DNA from: Actinokineospora terrae
Lineage (GTDB): Bacteria; Actinomycetota; Actinomycetes; Mycobacteriales; Pseudonocardiaceae
Direction: 5' to 3'
DNA length: 64,000 nt
NCBI RefSeq assembly: GCF_900111175.1
Contig: NZ_FOGI01000001.1
Span: 248,001 to 312,000, forward strand
Part shown: piece by piece, positions 55,829 to 64,000 of the stretch
Numbering within the stretch: the first letter of the stretch is position 1
Layout of the letters: each line of letters begins with the position of its first letter
Position numbers and translations under genes: made by a program
The notes under the pieces: model-generated
Told to the model about the DNA's origin: nothing
What the model saw: the letters and a program-made list of their open reading frames with translations, nothing else
The model's database searches: none

Positions 55829-57358
55829 ATGCCCAATTACCTCTCGCCGGGTGTGTACGTCGAGGAGGTGGAGTCGGGGTCTCGGCCGATCGAGGGAGTC
55901 GGGACCGCCGTCGCCGCCTTTGTCGGGCTCGCCGAGCGCGGTCCGCACGACGAGCCGACGTTGGTCACGAACTGGGGGCAGTTCACCCAGACCTTCGGCG
56001 GTTTCCTGGAGGGCGGGTACCTGGCGCAAGCCGTCTTCGGCTACTTCCTCAACGGGGGCAGCACCGCGTACGTCGTGCGGGTCGGCGCGGGCGGCCGGAA
56101 CGGCGGCAACGGCAACGGGTCCGCCCCGCCGCCCGCGCAGGCCGAGATCGGCAACTACCGCATCGCCGCGAAGCAGCTGCCGGGGGGCCGCGCCGAGGAG
56201 ATCACCGTCGAGGTGACCCACCCGACCGAGGAGGGCGCGCCGGAGGACCGGTTCACCCTCGTGGTCAAGCAGGGCGGCAAGGTCGTCGAGACACACACCG
56301 CGACCACCAAGCGCGGCAAGGAGAACGTCGTCACCGTCGTGCGCGAGAAGTCGGCGCTGATCACCGTCGAGGAAGTCGCCAGCGGCCAGTTGGCCAAGCC
56401 CGACCGCGGAACCGTCGTGCTCGCCGCGCCGCCCTCCGCGCCCGCCGAGGCCATCCGCGCCGACGACATCGTCGGCGACGTCGCCGACCGCACCGGCTTC
56501 GGCGGACTGGAGATCGTCGACGAGGTCACCATGGTGGCCGTGCCCGACCTGATGGGCCTCTACGAGCGCGACCTGATCGACCTCGACGGCGTCCGCGCCG
56601 TGCAGACCGCGATGATCGCCCACGCCGAGCTGATGGGCGACCGGATGGCGATCCTCGACGCCCCACCGGGACTGACCCCGCAGGGCGTCAAGCAGTGGCG
56701 CGACGAGGTCAACTACGACACCCGCTACGGCGCCCTCTACTACCCGTGGATCAAGGTCGCCGACCCCGCGGGCGAGGGCACCGTGTTCGTCCCGCCCAGC
56801 GGTCACCTCTCCGGGGTGTGGGCGCGCAACGACGGCACCCGCGGCGTGCACAAGGCACCCGCCAACGAGGTCGTGCGCGGCGTGCTCGCCCTGCAGAGCG
56901 GCGTCACCCAGGCCGAGCAGGCGCTGCTGAACCCCATCGGCGTCAACGTGCTGCGCTCCTTCACCGGCCGCGGCATCCGCGTCTGGGGCGCGCGCACCCT
57001 CTCCAGCGACACCGACTGGCGCTACCTCAACGTCCGCCGGCTCTTCAACTACCTGGAGGAGTCGATCCTCAACGGCACCCAGTGGGTGGTTTTCGAGCCC
57101 AACGACGACGCGCTGTGGGCGCGCATCCGCCGCACCATCAGCGCGTTCCTGGTCAACGAGTGGCGCAAGGGCGCGCTGTTCGGCACCACCCCGGACGAGG
57201 CGTTCTACGTCAAGTGCGACCAGGAGACCAACCCGGCCGAGAGCATCGACGCCGGGCACGTGGTGTGCGAGATCGGGGTCGCCCCGGTGAAGCCCGCCGA
57301 GTTCGTGGTGTTCCGGCTCGCGCAGCTGTCCGGTGGCACCAGCCTGGTCAACGAGTAA
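55829..57358 (+). CDS. Contractile sheath protein
   Basis: 509 residues, phage-tail-sheath family. The N-terminus MPNYLSPGVYVEEVESGSRPI is the standard sheath start; the C-terminal domain has NVLRSFTGRGIRVWGARTLSSD and WRYLNVRRLFNYLEESI, then the conserved ISAFLVNEWRKGALFG. A variable insertion occupies about residues 100-190. The sheath contracts to drive the tube. ATG 55829 follows GGAGG. The frame stays open far upstream but that part is repeat-derived. Confidence 0.96.
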   Translation: MPNYLSPGVYVEEVESGSRPIEGVGTAVAAFVGLAERGPHDEPTLVTNWGQFTQTFGGFLEGGYLAQAVFGYFLNGGSTAYVVRVGAGGRNGGNGNGSAPPPAQAEIGNYRIAAKQLPGGRAEEITVEVTHPTEEGAPEDRFTLVVKQGGKVVETHTATTKRGKENVVTVVREKSALITVEEVASGQLAKPDRGTVVLAAPPSAPAEAIRADDIVGDVADRTGFGGLEIVDEVTMVAVPDLMGLYERDLIDLDGVRAVQTAMIAHAELMGDRMAILDAPPGLTPQGVKQWRDEVNYDTRYGALYYPWIKVADPAGEGTVFVPPSGHLSGVWARNDGTRGVHKAPANEVVRGVLALQSGVTQAEQALLNPIGVNVLRSFTGRGIRVWGARTLSSDTDWRYLNVRRLFNYLEESILNGTQWVVFEPNDDALWARIRRTISAFLVNEWRKGALFGTTPDEAFYVKCDQETNPAESIDAGHVVCEIGVAPVKPAEFVVFRLAQLSGGTSLVNE

Positions 57359-57376
57359 CCGGAAGGCGAGAAGCAG

Positions 57377-57820
57377 ATGGCACTCCCCGATCTCGACACC
57401 TCGGTCGGCCACTCCTTCGGCCTTGAGGTCGACGGCATCCAGATCAAGAGCATCAACGAGGTCAGCGGCCTGAAGATGGAACAGGACGTGATCGAGCTCA
57501 AGCAGAACACCGCCGACGGCAAGTACGTCATCAAGAAGCTGCCCGGGCGGCCCAAGGCGGGCGAGGTCACCCTCACCCGCGGCCTCACCGGCGACACCAG
57601 CTTCGAGAAGTGGGTCAAGGACGCCCACTTCGGCAAGATGGCCGACGCGCGCAAGGGCGGGGCGATCATCGTCTACGACTACGAGGGCCAGCCCATCAAG
57701 CGCTACAAGCTGACCAACGCCTGGCCCAAGACCCTGGAGATCGGCTCCCTCAAGGCGGGCGACACCAGCGTGCTCACCGAGAAGCTCGTGGTCACCTACG
57801 AGCAGATGGAAGTCGAGTAG
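57377..57820 (+). CDS. Inner tube protein (Pvc1-like)
   Basis: 147 residues, T4 gp19/Hcp-like tube fold. Typical: YDTSVG-like DLDTSVGHSFGLEVDGI start, NEVSGLKMEQDVIELKQ near 28, LPGRPKAGEVTLTRGLTGD near 54 and YKLTNAWPKTLE near 110. Polymerises inside the sheath. ATG 57377, 18 bp after the sheath stop. Confidence 0.95.
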   Translation: MALPDLDTSVGHSFGLEVDGIQIKSINEVSGLKMEQDVIELKQNTADGKYVIKKLPGRPKAGEVTLTRGLTGDTSFEKWVKDAHFGKMADARKGGAIIVYDYEGQPIKRYKLTNAWPKTLEIGSLKAGDTSVLTEKLVVTYEQMEVE

Positions 57821-57822
57821 CC

Positions 57823-58251
57823 GTGCGCCGATCGATGGCGGGCGTCGCCGACCCGCCGCGGCCGAGCGAGCCGCGGCGGGAGCTGCGCACCGAGTTCGCC
57901 TTCGAACTGCCCCGCGGCTACGTCGACGACGCGGGCGTCGTCCACCAGGCGGGCACCATGCGCCTGGCCACCGCCCGCGACGAACTCGTGCCGCTGCGCG
58001 ACGACCGGGTCCGGGAGAACGCCGCCTACCTGACCGTGGTGCTGCTGGCCAGGGTGGTGACCCGCATCGGCGACGTCACCGACGTGCACGCCGGGGTCAT
58101 CGAGAACCTGTTCGCCGCCGACCTGGCGTTCCTGCAGGACCTCTACCGCAGGGTCAACAGCGAGGGCCACACCAGGGCGGGGGTCCAGTGCCCGCAGTGC
58201 GGCCACGGCTTCGCCGTCGACGTCTCCGGTGGGCGCCTGGGGGAATCGTGA
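57823..58251 (+). CDS. CIS accessory protein with C-terminal zinc ribbon
   Basis: 142 residues. FAFELPRGYVDDAGVVHQAGTMRLATARDEL near 25-55 is a strand-rich start like phage tail assembly proteins, followed by helices and a CPQCGHGF half-ribbon near 123. Its place right after the tube gene suggests a tail-assembly or chaperone role (inference). GTG 57823 is used; ATG 57835 is in frame. Overlaps the next gene by 4 bp. Confidence 0.75.
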   Translation: MRRSMAGVADPPRPSEPRRELRTEFAFELPRGYVDDAGVVHQAGTMRLATARDELVPLRDDRVRENAAYLTVVLLARVVTRIGDVTDVHAGVIENLFAADLAFLQDLYRRVNSEGHTRAGVQCPQCGHGFAVDVSGGRLGES

Positions 58252-58406
58252 CGTACGCGGCCGACCGCCTGCACGAGGAGGTCGCGTACGTCGCCTACCA
58301 CTTCCACTGGCCGCTCGAGGACATCCTCGACCTCGAACACCCCGACCGGCTGCGCTACGTGGCCGAGATCGCCCGCATCAACACCAGGATCACGCAGGGA
58401 CGGTGA
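58248..58406 (+). CDS. DUF6760-like small CIS protein
   Basis: 52 residues beginning MTYAADRLHEEVAYVAYHFHW and containing DILDLEHPDRLRYVAEIARIN. This matches the short helical proteins called DUF6760 found after tube genes in actinobacterial injection systems; the position corresponds to the small Afp6-like gene. GTG 58248 overlaps the previous stop (GTGA). Confidence 0.85.
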   Translation: MTYAADRLHEEVAYVAYHFHWPLEDILDLEHPDRLRYVAEIARINTRITQGR

Positions 58407-58415
58407 ACGCGTTCG

Positions 58416-61400
58416 ATGTGGCCGTGGCGACGCAAACCCGCCCCCGAGGCCCCGCCCGTGGTCCGGGCGGACTGGCGCGCGCTACCCCCGATCCAGCGGG
58501 TCGTGCCCGAGCACCCGGTGGTGAACCCGGTGCAGCGGTTCAGCTCCGGGCTCACGGCCTGGCAGAACCCGTCGATGCTGCGCCCCCTGGCACACCGCGT
58601 GGGGGAATCGGAACCCGGCGGGGTGGCCGATGTGTTGTCGCCGGTCGACCTGCCGCTCGCCGGGCGCGATCCGGCGGGATTCCGGCCGACTGTGTGGCTG
58701 CCGGTGGTGTCCGAGCCGAACCCGCCTGTGGCGCAGCGGTCGGTTGACGAGGCCGCGCTTTCCGGTGCGGGACAGCGTGTGGATGGTGGGGACGTCCAGC
58801 GTGCGGCGGATGCGCCAGTGCCGCTGGATGGCGGGGAGCGGCCGGTGGTCCAGCGTGCGGACACTGGGAGCTCGCCGGGGTCGGAGGCGGGCGCGGTTCA
58901 GCACACCGGGGATGCGCTGGAGTCTGGGGATCCGCGGCCGTTGGTGGATGGCGGGGACTTGCCGGTCACGCGGACGGACTCGTCAACGGTCCAGCGGGCC
59001 GAGGATGGTGGGGACCTCGCCGCCACGCGGTCGGTTCAGCGGGAGGGTGCGGCTGGCCAGGGGGACGCGCCGGTCGTCCAGCCTGTTCTGCAGCTCCCGG
59101 TGCCCCACGCGGTATCCACGGACCCGGCTCAGCTGGACCACACCACTCCGAACGACCCTGGCTGGGACCGCCCGATCACCGCTGCGGATCCCGCCACCGA
59201 CGAGTCCGGTTTGGACCTCCCCACCGTGAGCCGCTCGACCACCGACCACTCGACTGCGGCCCACCCGGCTGCGGATCTCCCGACCGTGGGTCGCTCGAGC
59301 TCCGATCACTCGGCCGCGGCCCACCCGGACGCAGACCGCTCGGGAGGCGAGCGCTCGACCGCGGGCCACTCGGCCACAGAGCTCCCGATCGCAGGCCAGT
59401 CAGCCGCGGATCTCCCGACCCTGAGTCGCCTGGCCACTGGGCATTCGACCGCCGCTCATGCGGGCGTGGACCACTCAGTAGGTGGGCACTCGACCGCAAG
59501 CCAGTCGGCTGCGGACCTCCCGACCGTGAGTCGCTTGGCCACTGGGCAGTCGGCTGCGGGTCACTCGGCCGCGGACCTTCCGACCGTGGGTCACTCGGCC
59601 GCCGAGCACTCGGCTGCGGCCAGTCCGGGCGTCGACCACTCGACTGTGGATCGCCTGACCGTGGGGCGGGAGGCCATCGACTCATCGGCCACTGGGCACT
59701 CGGCGGTCGATCACCTGGGCAGGGGCCGCTCGACTGTCGAGCACTCTGCCGCGGATCTTCCAACGGTGAGCCGGTCAGTCACCGAGCCCTCGGCTCGTCC
59801 GGGCGCGGATCACTCGGTGGGCGAGCGGTCGGTCGTGGATCGCTCGACGGTGGGTCGTTCGGCTGCCGATCACTCGGGCGGGGGCGACTCGGCGGGTGAG
59901 GACTCGGTCGCGGCTCTTCCGATGGTGAGCCGCTCGGTCATCGAGCCCTCGGCTGCGGATCGCCCGGGCACGGAGCACTGGGTAGGCGAGCAGGCGACCG
60001 CCGATCGCCCGACTGTGGGGCGTGAGGTCGCCGATCACTCGGGCGGAGGCGACTCGGTGGGCGAGGAGACGGCCGCGGACCTTCCGACCGTGAGCCGCTC
60101 GACTGCCGAGTATTCGGCGGCCGAGCACCCGGGTGCGGGCCGTGCGGCAGGTGGGCGCTCAGGCGCGGACCTCCCGGCTGTCAGTCGGTCGACTACCGAG
60201 TTCTCTGCCGCCGGTCACTCGGGCGCGGGCCACTCGGCTGTGGATCGGCCGACCGTTGGTCAATCGGCCACTGAGTACTCGGCTACCGGCCACTCGGCTG
60301 CGGATGGTCCCTCGGTGGGGCGTGAGGCAGGCGGGGACTCGGCCGGAGGTCATGTGGCCGCGGATCTCCCGACGGTGAGCCGCTCAGTTGCCGGATCCTC
60401 GGCTTCGGCTCACCCGGGTGCGGATCACCTGACTGCGGGGCGTGGGGTCGCCGACCACGCGGGTTCGGATCGGCTGGTGGGCGGGCAGTCGGCTGCGGAT
60501 CTCCCAGCGGTGAGTCGTTTGATCGCCGGGCACTCGGGCGTGGAGCACTGGGCTGGCGGGCAGTCGGCCGCGGGGCGTTCGGACACGGACTACTCGGGCA
60601 CCGACTACGTGGCTGGCGGGCAGGCGGCTGTGGATCGGCTGACTGTGGGGCGCGAGGGCGCTGAGCACTTGGCGACCGATCGCTCGGCCGCGAGCCAGTC
60701 GATCGGCGACCATCCGGTCGTCCAGCCGCTTGGGCTGGGGGCGCCGGTTCAGCGGCAGGTCGTCCAGTCGGGGCAGTCCGGGACTCCGGTGGTTCAGCGG
60801 CGGCTCGGGCTTGGGGCGCCGATCGACCCGGCGATCGGTCGGCCGAGTCTCCAGGACTCCACGGGCCCGCTCGTCCCGGCGCCGCACGAGGACCTCCAGG
60901 TCGTCCCTGTCTCCCGGGCCGCAGATCCCACTCCCGCGCCGAGCGACGTGCCGACCCTCCAGGACTCCCCGAGCCAGCTCGCCCCGGCGCCGCACAAGGA
61001 CCTCCCTGTCTCCCGGGCTGTGGACCCCACTGACGTGCCGACCCTCCAGGACTCCCCGAGCCTGCTCACCTCGGCGCCGCACGAGGACCTCCAAGTCGTC
61101 CCCGTCTCCCGGGCCGCAGATCCCACCCCCGCGCCGAGCGACGTCCCAACACTCGGTACCCCGATGATCCCCAGGCAGTACCCCACCCGACCCGACCCGC
61201 CCGCGGTGCAGCGCGCCCCGGACTTACCCACCGCCGCGCCGCCGACAGCGGTCCAGCACGTCGCGCGGCGGCCCGTCGACCTCGTTCCCGCGGTGCAGCG
61301 CGTGGACGACCCACCAGCACCGCCACCGGAGCCCGAGCCCGCCCCGACACCCGAGGCGGCGCCACCCCCGGTGGTCCAGGCACCCGCTCCCGCGGCGGTG

Positions 61401-61550
61401 TCCACGGCGGCGCCCGCGTCCGGGGCGCCGCCGGAGACCGTTGCGGAGGAACTGGTGCGCAAGCTGTTCGACCCGTTGCTGCGCAGGCTCAAGACCGAGC
61501 TGCGGCTCGACCGCGAACGCCGCGGCCGGGTGACCGACCGGTGGCGTTGA
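58416..61550 (+). CDS. Large disordered CIS protein with five-residue repeats
   Basis: 1,044 residues. Residues 1-250 carry spaced VQR motifs in a Pro/Ala/Asp-rich region. Residues about 255-766 are strict five-residue units, consensus x-A/V-D/G/E-H/R/L/Q-S/P, with AADLP-TVSRS pairs recurring. Residues 780-980 repeat LQDSPSxLAPAPHEDL blocks and more VQR motifs. A short amphipathic helix ends the protein (EELVRKLFDPLLRRLKTEL). No domain is known for the centre. ATG 58416 is 9 bp after DUF6760. Position between tube genes suggests a linker, scaffold or length-determining part. Confidence 0.9.
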   Translation: MWPWRRKPAPEAPPVVRADWRALPPIQRVVPEHPVVNPVQRFSSGLTAWQNPSMLRPLAHRVGESEPGGVADVLSPVDLPLAGRDPAGFRPTVWLPVVSEPNPPVAQRSVDEAALSGAGQRVDGGDVQRAADAPVPLDGGERPVVQRADTGSSPGSEAGAVQHTGDALESGDPRPLVDGGDLPVTRTDSSTVQRAEDGGDLAATRSVQREGAAGQGDAPVVQPVLQLPVPHAVSTDPAQLDHTTPNDPGWDRPITAADPATDESGLDLPTVSRSTTDHSTAAHPAADLPTVGRSSSDHSAAAHPDADRSGGERSTAGHSATELPIAGQSAADLPTLSRLATGHSTAAHAGVDHSVGGHSTASQSAADLPTVSRLATGQSAAGHSAADLPTVGHSAAEHSAAASPGVDHSTVDRLTVGREAIDSSATGHSAVDHLGRGRSTVEHSAADLPTVSRSVTEPSARPGADHSVGERSVVDRSTVGRSAADHSGGGDSAGEDSVAALPMVSRSVIEPSAADRPGTEHWVGEQATADRPTVGREVADHSGGGDSVGEETAADLPTVSRSTAEYSAAEHPGAGRAAGGRSGADLPAVSRSTTEFSAAGHSGAGHSAVDRPTVGQSATEYSATGHSAADGPSVGREAGGDSAGGHVAADLPTVSRSVAGSSASAHPGADHLTAGRGVADHAGSDRLVGGQSAADLPAVSRLIAGHSGVEHWAGGQSAAGRSDTDYSGTDYVAGGQAAVDRLTVGREGAEHLATDRSAASQSIGDHPVVQPLGLGAPVQRQVVQSGQSGTPVVQRRLGLGAPIDPAIGRPSLQDSTGPLVPAPHEDLQVVPVSRAADPTPAPSDVPTLQDSPSQLAPAPHKDLPVSRAVDPTDVPTLQDSPSLLTSAPHEDLQVVPVSRAADPTPAPSDVPTLGTPMIPRQYPTRPDPPAVQRAPDLPTAAPPTAVQHVARRPVDLVPAVQRVDDPPAPPPEPEPAPTPEAAPPPVVQAPAPAAVSTAAPASGAPPETVAEELVRKLFDPLLRRLKTELRLDRERRGRVTDRWR

Positions 61551-61566
61551 GAGCGAGGGGGGCGTG

Positions 61567-61998
61567 ATGACCAGCATCGAGGAGGCCGTCGCCGTCTGCT
61601 ACGTCGTCAAGATCGACGACGAGAGCCTCGGCGCGTTCAGCAGTTGCGACGGGCTGGGCTGCGAGTTCGTCATGGAGCAGCGGGAGGAGGGCGGCAACAA
61701 CGGGTTCGTCTGGCAGCTGCCGACCAGGATCAAGTACGGGAACGTGAAGTTCTCCCGGCCAGTCACCGCCGACAGCGCCAAGGTCACCGCGTGGATCGCG
61801 GGCATGGCGGGCGGCATCCGGCGCAAGACAGCCACCATCGAGGCCAGGACGCTGGCGGGCAAGGTGATCGCGCGCTGGTCGCTGGTCGACGTTGTGCCGG
61901 TGCGCTGGACCGGGCCGCAGCTGTCCGCCGACTCGCCGAAGGTGGCGACCGAGACGCTGGAGCTCGCCCACCACGGGTTCCTCGGCCGGGGGGCGTGA
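61567..61998 (+). CDS. Second tube-type protein (Pvc5-like)
   Basis: 143 residues, tube fold as in the first: VCYVVKIDDESLGAFSSCDGLGCEFVMEQREEGG near 10-44, RIKYGNVKFSRPVTADSAKVTAWIAGM near 54 and RWTGPQLSADSPKVATETLELAHHGFL. Likely a tube initiator adaptor near the spike. ATG 61567 (GTG 61564 is in frame). Stop overlaps the LysM gene start. Confidence 0.92.
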   Translation: MTSIEEAVAVCYVVKIDDESLGAFSSCDGLGCEFVMEQREEGGNNGFVWQLPTRIKYGNVKFSRPVTADSAKVTAWIAGMAGGIRRKTATIEARTLAGKVIARWSLVDVVPVRWTGPQLSADSPKVATETLELAHHGFLGRGA

Positions 61999-62762
61999 TG
62001 GGCTCCCCGATCACCTTCACCTCCGCCGGGTCGCCCGCCTCGGCCAACTACGGCGCGGGCGCGCCGCCGAACCTGCAGCGCGCCAAGCTCTCGGTGCACA
62101 AGCCACCGCAGGCGGGCAGCACGGCCAAGCCGGGCGCGCTGATGTTCGACATCCCGTTCCAGTTCAACCCCAAGGAACTGTCGCTGTCGAAGAACGCCAA
62201 GTGGAAGCGCGACGAGCAGCGCAACGCCAAGAAGAGCGGGCCGCCGGAGTTCAAGGGCGCCGACCCGGTGAAGCTGGCCCTGGAGATGTTCCTCGACGCC
62301 ACCGACACCATGGACGACAAGGTGGTCAAGACCGTGGAGAAGGTCTTCGGCTGCTGCGTGGCCACCGAGGAGAGCAGGCAGAGCGGCAAGGGCTCGCCGC
62401 CGTGGGTGGTGTTCAAGTGGGGCGGGATGACCGGGTTCCCCGCCTACGTCGCCAGCGTCACCGCCAAGTACACCCTGTTCACCCCGGCCGGGGTGCCGGT
62501 CCGCGCGGTGTGCACGGTCAACCTGGAGGAGATCTCCGGCGAGCAGGGCGGCCAGAACCCCACCTCCGGCACCCGCGCGGTCCGCTCCACGCACACCCTC
62601 GTCGCGGGCGACACGTTGCAGTCGGTGGCCTTCGCCGCCTACGGCGACCCCCGGTTCTGGCGCGACATCGCCGAGCTCAACGACATCGACGACCCGATGG
62701 TGCTGCGCCCGGGCACCCGGCTGCGGGTGCCCGCGCTGGAGGAGATCTCCCGTGGCCAATGA
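61998..62762 (+). CDS. LysM-domain baseplate protein (Pvc7-like)
   Basis: 254 residues. FDIPFQFNPKELSLSKNAKWKR near 51 and the central strand-rich core match CIS LysM adaptors. The C-terminal LysM domain is HTLVAGDTLQSVAFAAYGDPRFWRDIAELNDIDDPMVLRPGTRLRVP near 199-246. It joins tube and spike. ATG 61998; its last 11 bp overlap the spike gene. Confidence 0.92.
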   Translation: MGSPITFTSAGSPASANYGAGAPPNLQRAKLSVHKPPQAGSTAKPGALMFDIPFQFNPKELSLSKNAKWKRDEQRNAKKSGPPEFKGADPVKLALEMFLDATDTMDDKVVKTVEKVFGCCVATEESRQSGKGSPPWVVFKWGGMTGFPAYVASVTAKYTLFTPAGVPVRAVCTVNLEEISGEQGGQNPTSGTRAVRSTHTLVAGDTLQSVAFAAYGDPRFWRDIAELNDIDDPMVLRPGTRLRVPALEEISRGQ

Positions 62763-64000
62763 GAGCTTCGCCAACTCGCTGGTCGTGGCCGTCAACGGGC
62801 AGCCGCTGCCCGCCGACGTCAAGGCCATGCTGGCGGTGGCCTACGTGGACGACAGCAGGAACCTGCCGGACATGTTCGTGCTGCGCTTCCGCGACCCGGG
62901 CGGTGTCGTGCTCGGCAAGGCCGGGTTCAAGGTGGGCGCGCCCGTGGAGCTGAAGGTGCAGACCGCCGACCCCGGTGGCCCGCAGCCGCTGATGAGCGGC
63001 GAGGTCACCGCGGTGGGCCTGGACCTCGACCGCACCGGCACCTTCACCGAGGTCCGCGGCTACGACCACGCGCACCGGCTCTTCCGCGGCAGGCGGGTCG
63101 CGGTGTACCCGGAGATGACCGTGGCCGACGTGGTCCGCAAGGTCACCACCAGGGCGGGCCTGCAAGCGGGCCGGATCGACGACGTCAAGGGCTACGGCGG
63201 CACCCCGCACACCCAGTTCGGCCAGGACAACGTCAGCGACTGGGAGTTCCTGTCGCGGCTGGCCGACGCGGTCGGCGCGCAGATCGCCGTGGTGGACAAG
63301 AAGCTGGACTTCCGGCTGCCCGAGCAGCCCGCCGCCGCGCCGGACCAGTCCGCGAAGGCCGCCACCGACCCGCTGGTGCTGGAGGCGCACCGCAACCTGC
63401 TGTCGCTGCGCGCCGGGGTGACCGCCGCCGAGCAGGTGCCGAAGGTGGAGGTGCGCGGCTGGGACGTGCAGGCCAAGCAGGCGATCACCGCCACCGAGCC
63501 CCCCAAGCACGCGGGCATCGAGGTCCCCGGCGCCGACCCGGTCAAACTGGCCTCCGGGTTCGGCAGCCCGCCGCTGGTGGCCACCACGACCAAGGGCACC
63601 CAGGGCGCGGCGACGGCGATGGCCAAGGGCCTGGCCGACGAGTTCGGCAGCGCCTGCGTGGAACTCGACGGCGTCGCCAAGGGAAACCCGAAGCTGCGCG
63701 CGGGCGCCCAGGTGTCGCTGGCCAACGTCGGGGAACCGTTCGCGGGCAAGTACACCCTCACCAACACCAAGCACCTGTTCAGCGACGAGGTCGGCTACAC
63801 CACCGAGTTCTCCGTCTCCGGCAGGCAGGAACGCTCCTTCTACGGCCTGGCCTCCGGTGGCCGCGGCGGCGGCAGCGGCGGTCACGGCGGGCTCGTCACC
63901 GGCATCGTCAGCGACGTGCGGGACCCGGCGAAGCTGGGCCGGGTGAAGGTCACGTTCCCGTGGCTGGCGCAGGACTACACCAGCGGCTGGGCGCGGATGA
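62752..64000 (+). CDS. VgrG-like spike protein (Pvc8-like), cut by window end
   Basis: At least 416 residues; the frame is still open at the window edge. gp27-like first part (LVVAVNGQPLPADVKAMLAVAYVDDSRNLPDMFVLRF), the hub (TPHTQFGQDNVSDWEFLSRLADAVGAQ near 150), then gp5-like strands and LVTGIVSDVRDPAKLGRVKVTFPWLAQDYTSGWARM, the OB-fold start. GTG 62752 follows GGAGGAG. Forms the puncturing tip with partners beyond the window. Confidence 0.95.
   Translation, partial: MANESFANSLVVAVNGQPLPADVKAMLAVAYVDDSRNLPDMFVLRFRDPGGVVLGKAGFKVGAPVELKVQTADPGGPQPLMSGEVTAVGLDLDRTGTFTEVRGYDHAHRLFRGRRVAVYPEMTVADVVRKVTTRAGLQAGRIDDVKGYGGTPHTQFGQDNVSDWEFLSRLADAVGAQIAVVDKKLDFRLPEQPAAAPDQSAKAATDPLVLEAHRNLLSLRAGVTAAEQVPKVEVRGWDVQAKQAITATEPPKHAGIEVPGADPVKLASGFGSPPLVATTTKGTQGAATAMAKGLADEFGSACVELDGVAKGNPKLRAGAQVSLANVGEPFAGKYTLTNTKHLFSDEVGYTTEFSVSGRQERSFYGLASGGRGGGSGGHGGLVTGIVSDVRDPAKLGRVKVTFPWLAQDYTSGWARM

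Noticed and set aside
59178..60715. CRISPR-like or satellite array
   Set aside because: The 15-bp periodicity is in codon register, degenerate, has no spacers and lies inside one open frame.

Overview
The window is high-GC actinobacterial DNA. GTG starts are common, genes overlap by 4 bp (GTGA or ATGA), and the transporters, regulators and P450s are of typical actinobacterial kinds. A member of the Pseudonocardiales is likely, but that is an inference from gene style only. I saw no rRNA, tRNA, CRISPR array, intact transposase or integrase.

Layout. 0-7 kb: htpG, a two-gene ABC exporter, a P450 with a convergent ferredoxin, an AhpD-like protein and a GtrA-like membrane protein. 7-11 kb: a small catabolic cluster (intradiol dioxygenase, amidohydrolase, aldo/keto reductase, TetR). 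11-20 kb: an orphan cyclase-like domain, a secreted cyclophilin, three coupled LLM flavin monooxygenases, a CGNR regulator, an EamA exporter and an unusually long LysR regulator. 20-24 kb: a heme-oxygenase-like putative di-iron enzyme and a sugar ABC importer without its ATPase. 24-34 kb: mostly small hypothetical or membrane proteins, an MHYT protein, a MalT/LuxR giant regulator, an inositol-monophosphatase homologue and a double Lrp regulator. 34-41 kb: a P450 homologue with no cysteine at all, an XRE/ImmA-IrrE/membrane-protein operon and a diguanylate cyclase. 41-46 kb: a sulfonate-type operon (LLM monooxygenase, hydrolase, Rrf2, cupin, DsbA-like, SsuA-like lipoprotein). 46-51 kb: a membrane protein, an ArsR/MFS pair, a hydrolase and a secreted amidase. 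51.6-64 kb: the left part of a contractile injection system (CIS/eCIS): DUF4255 cap protein, AAA+ ATPase, sheath, tube, a zinc-ribbon protein, DUF6760, a 1,044-residue repeat protein, a second tube protein, a LysM protein and a spike protein cut by the window end.

Most notable. (1) The P450 at 34,886-36,061 carries Ser where the heme-thiolate Cys belongs. (2) Inside the injection-system operon, a protein contains about 510 residues of strict five-residue periodicity, with one phase break. (3) Two families of intergenic repeats (A, four copies; B, two copies) contain or adjoin DnaA-box-like TCCACA/TGTGGA words. They always lie between two same-strand genes, 160-335 bp upstream of one start and pointing away from it. 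(4) A 275-bp element has 35-bp terminal inverted repeats with one mismatch, and its left repeat contains the stop codon of the Lrp gene. (5) The injection-system operon is split by 1.57 kb of apparently non-coding repeat-rich DNA between ATPase and sheath.

How genes work together. Most operons are recognisable from 4-bp start/stop overlaps. Several regulators have candidate operators next to their own genes or their target genes: TetR, ArsR, XRE, and an unlinked LacI-type site before the sugar importer. Functions are family-level calls made from visible motifs. No database search was possible.
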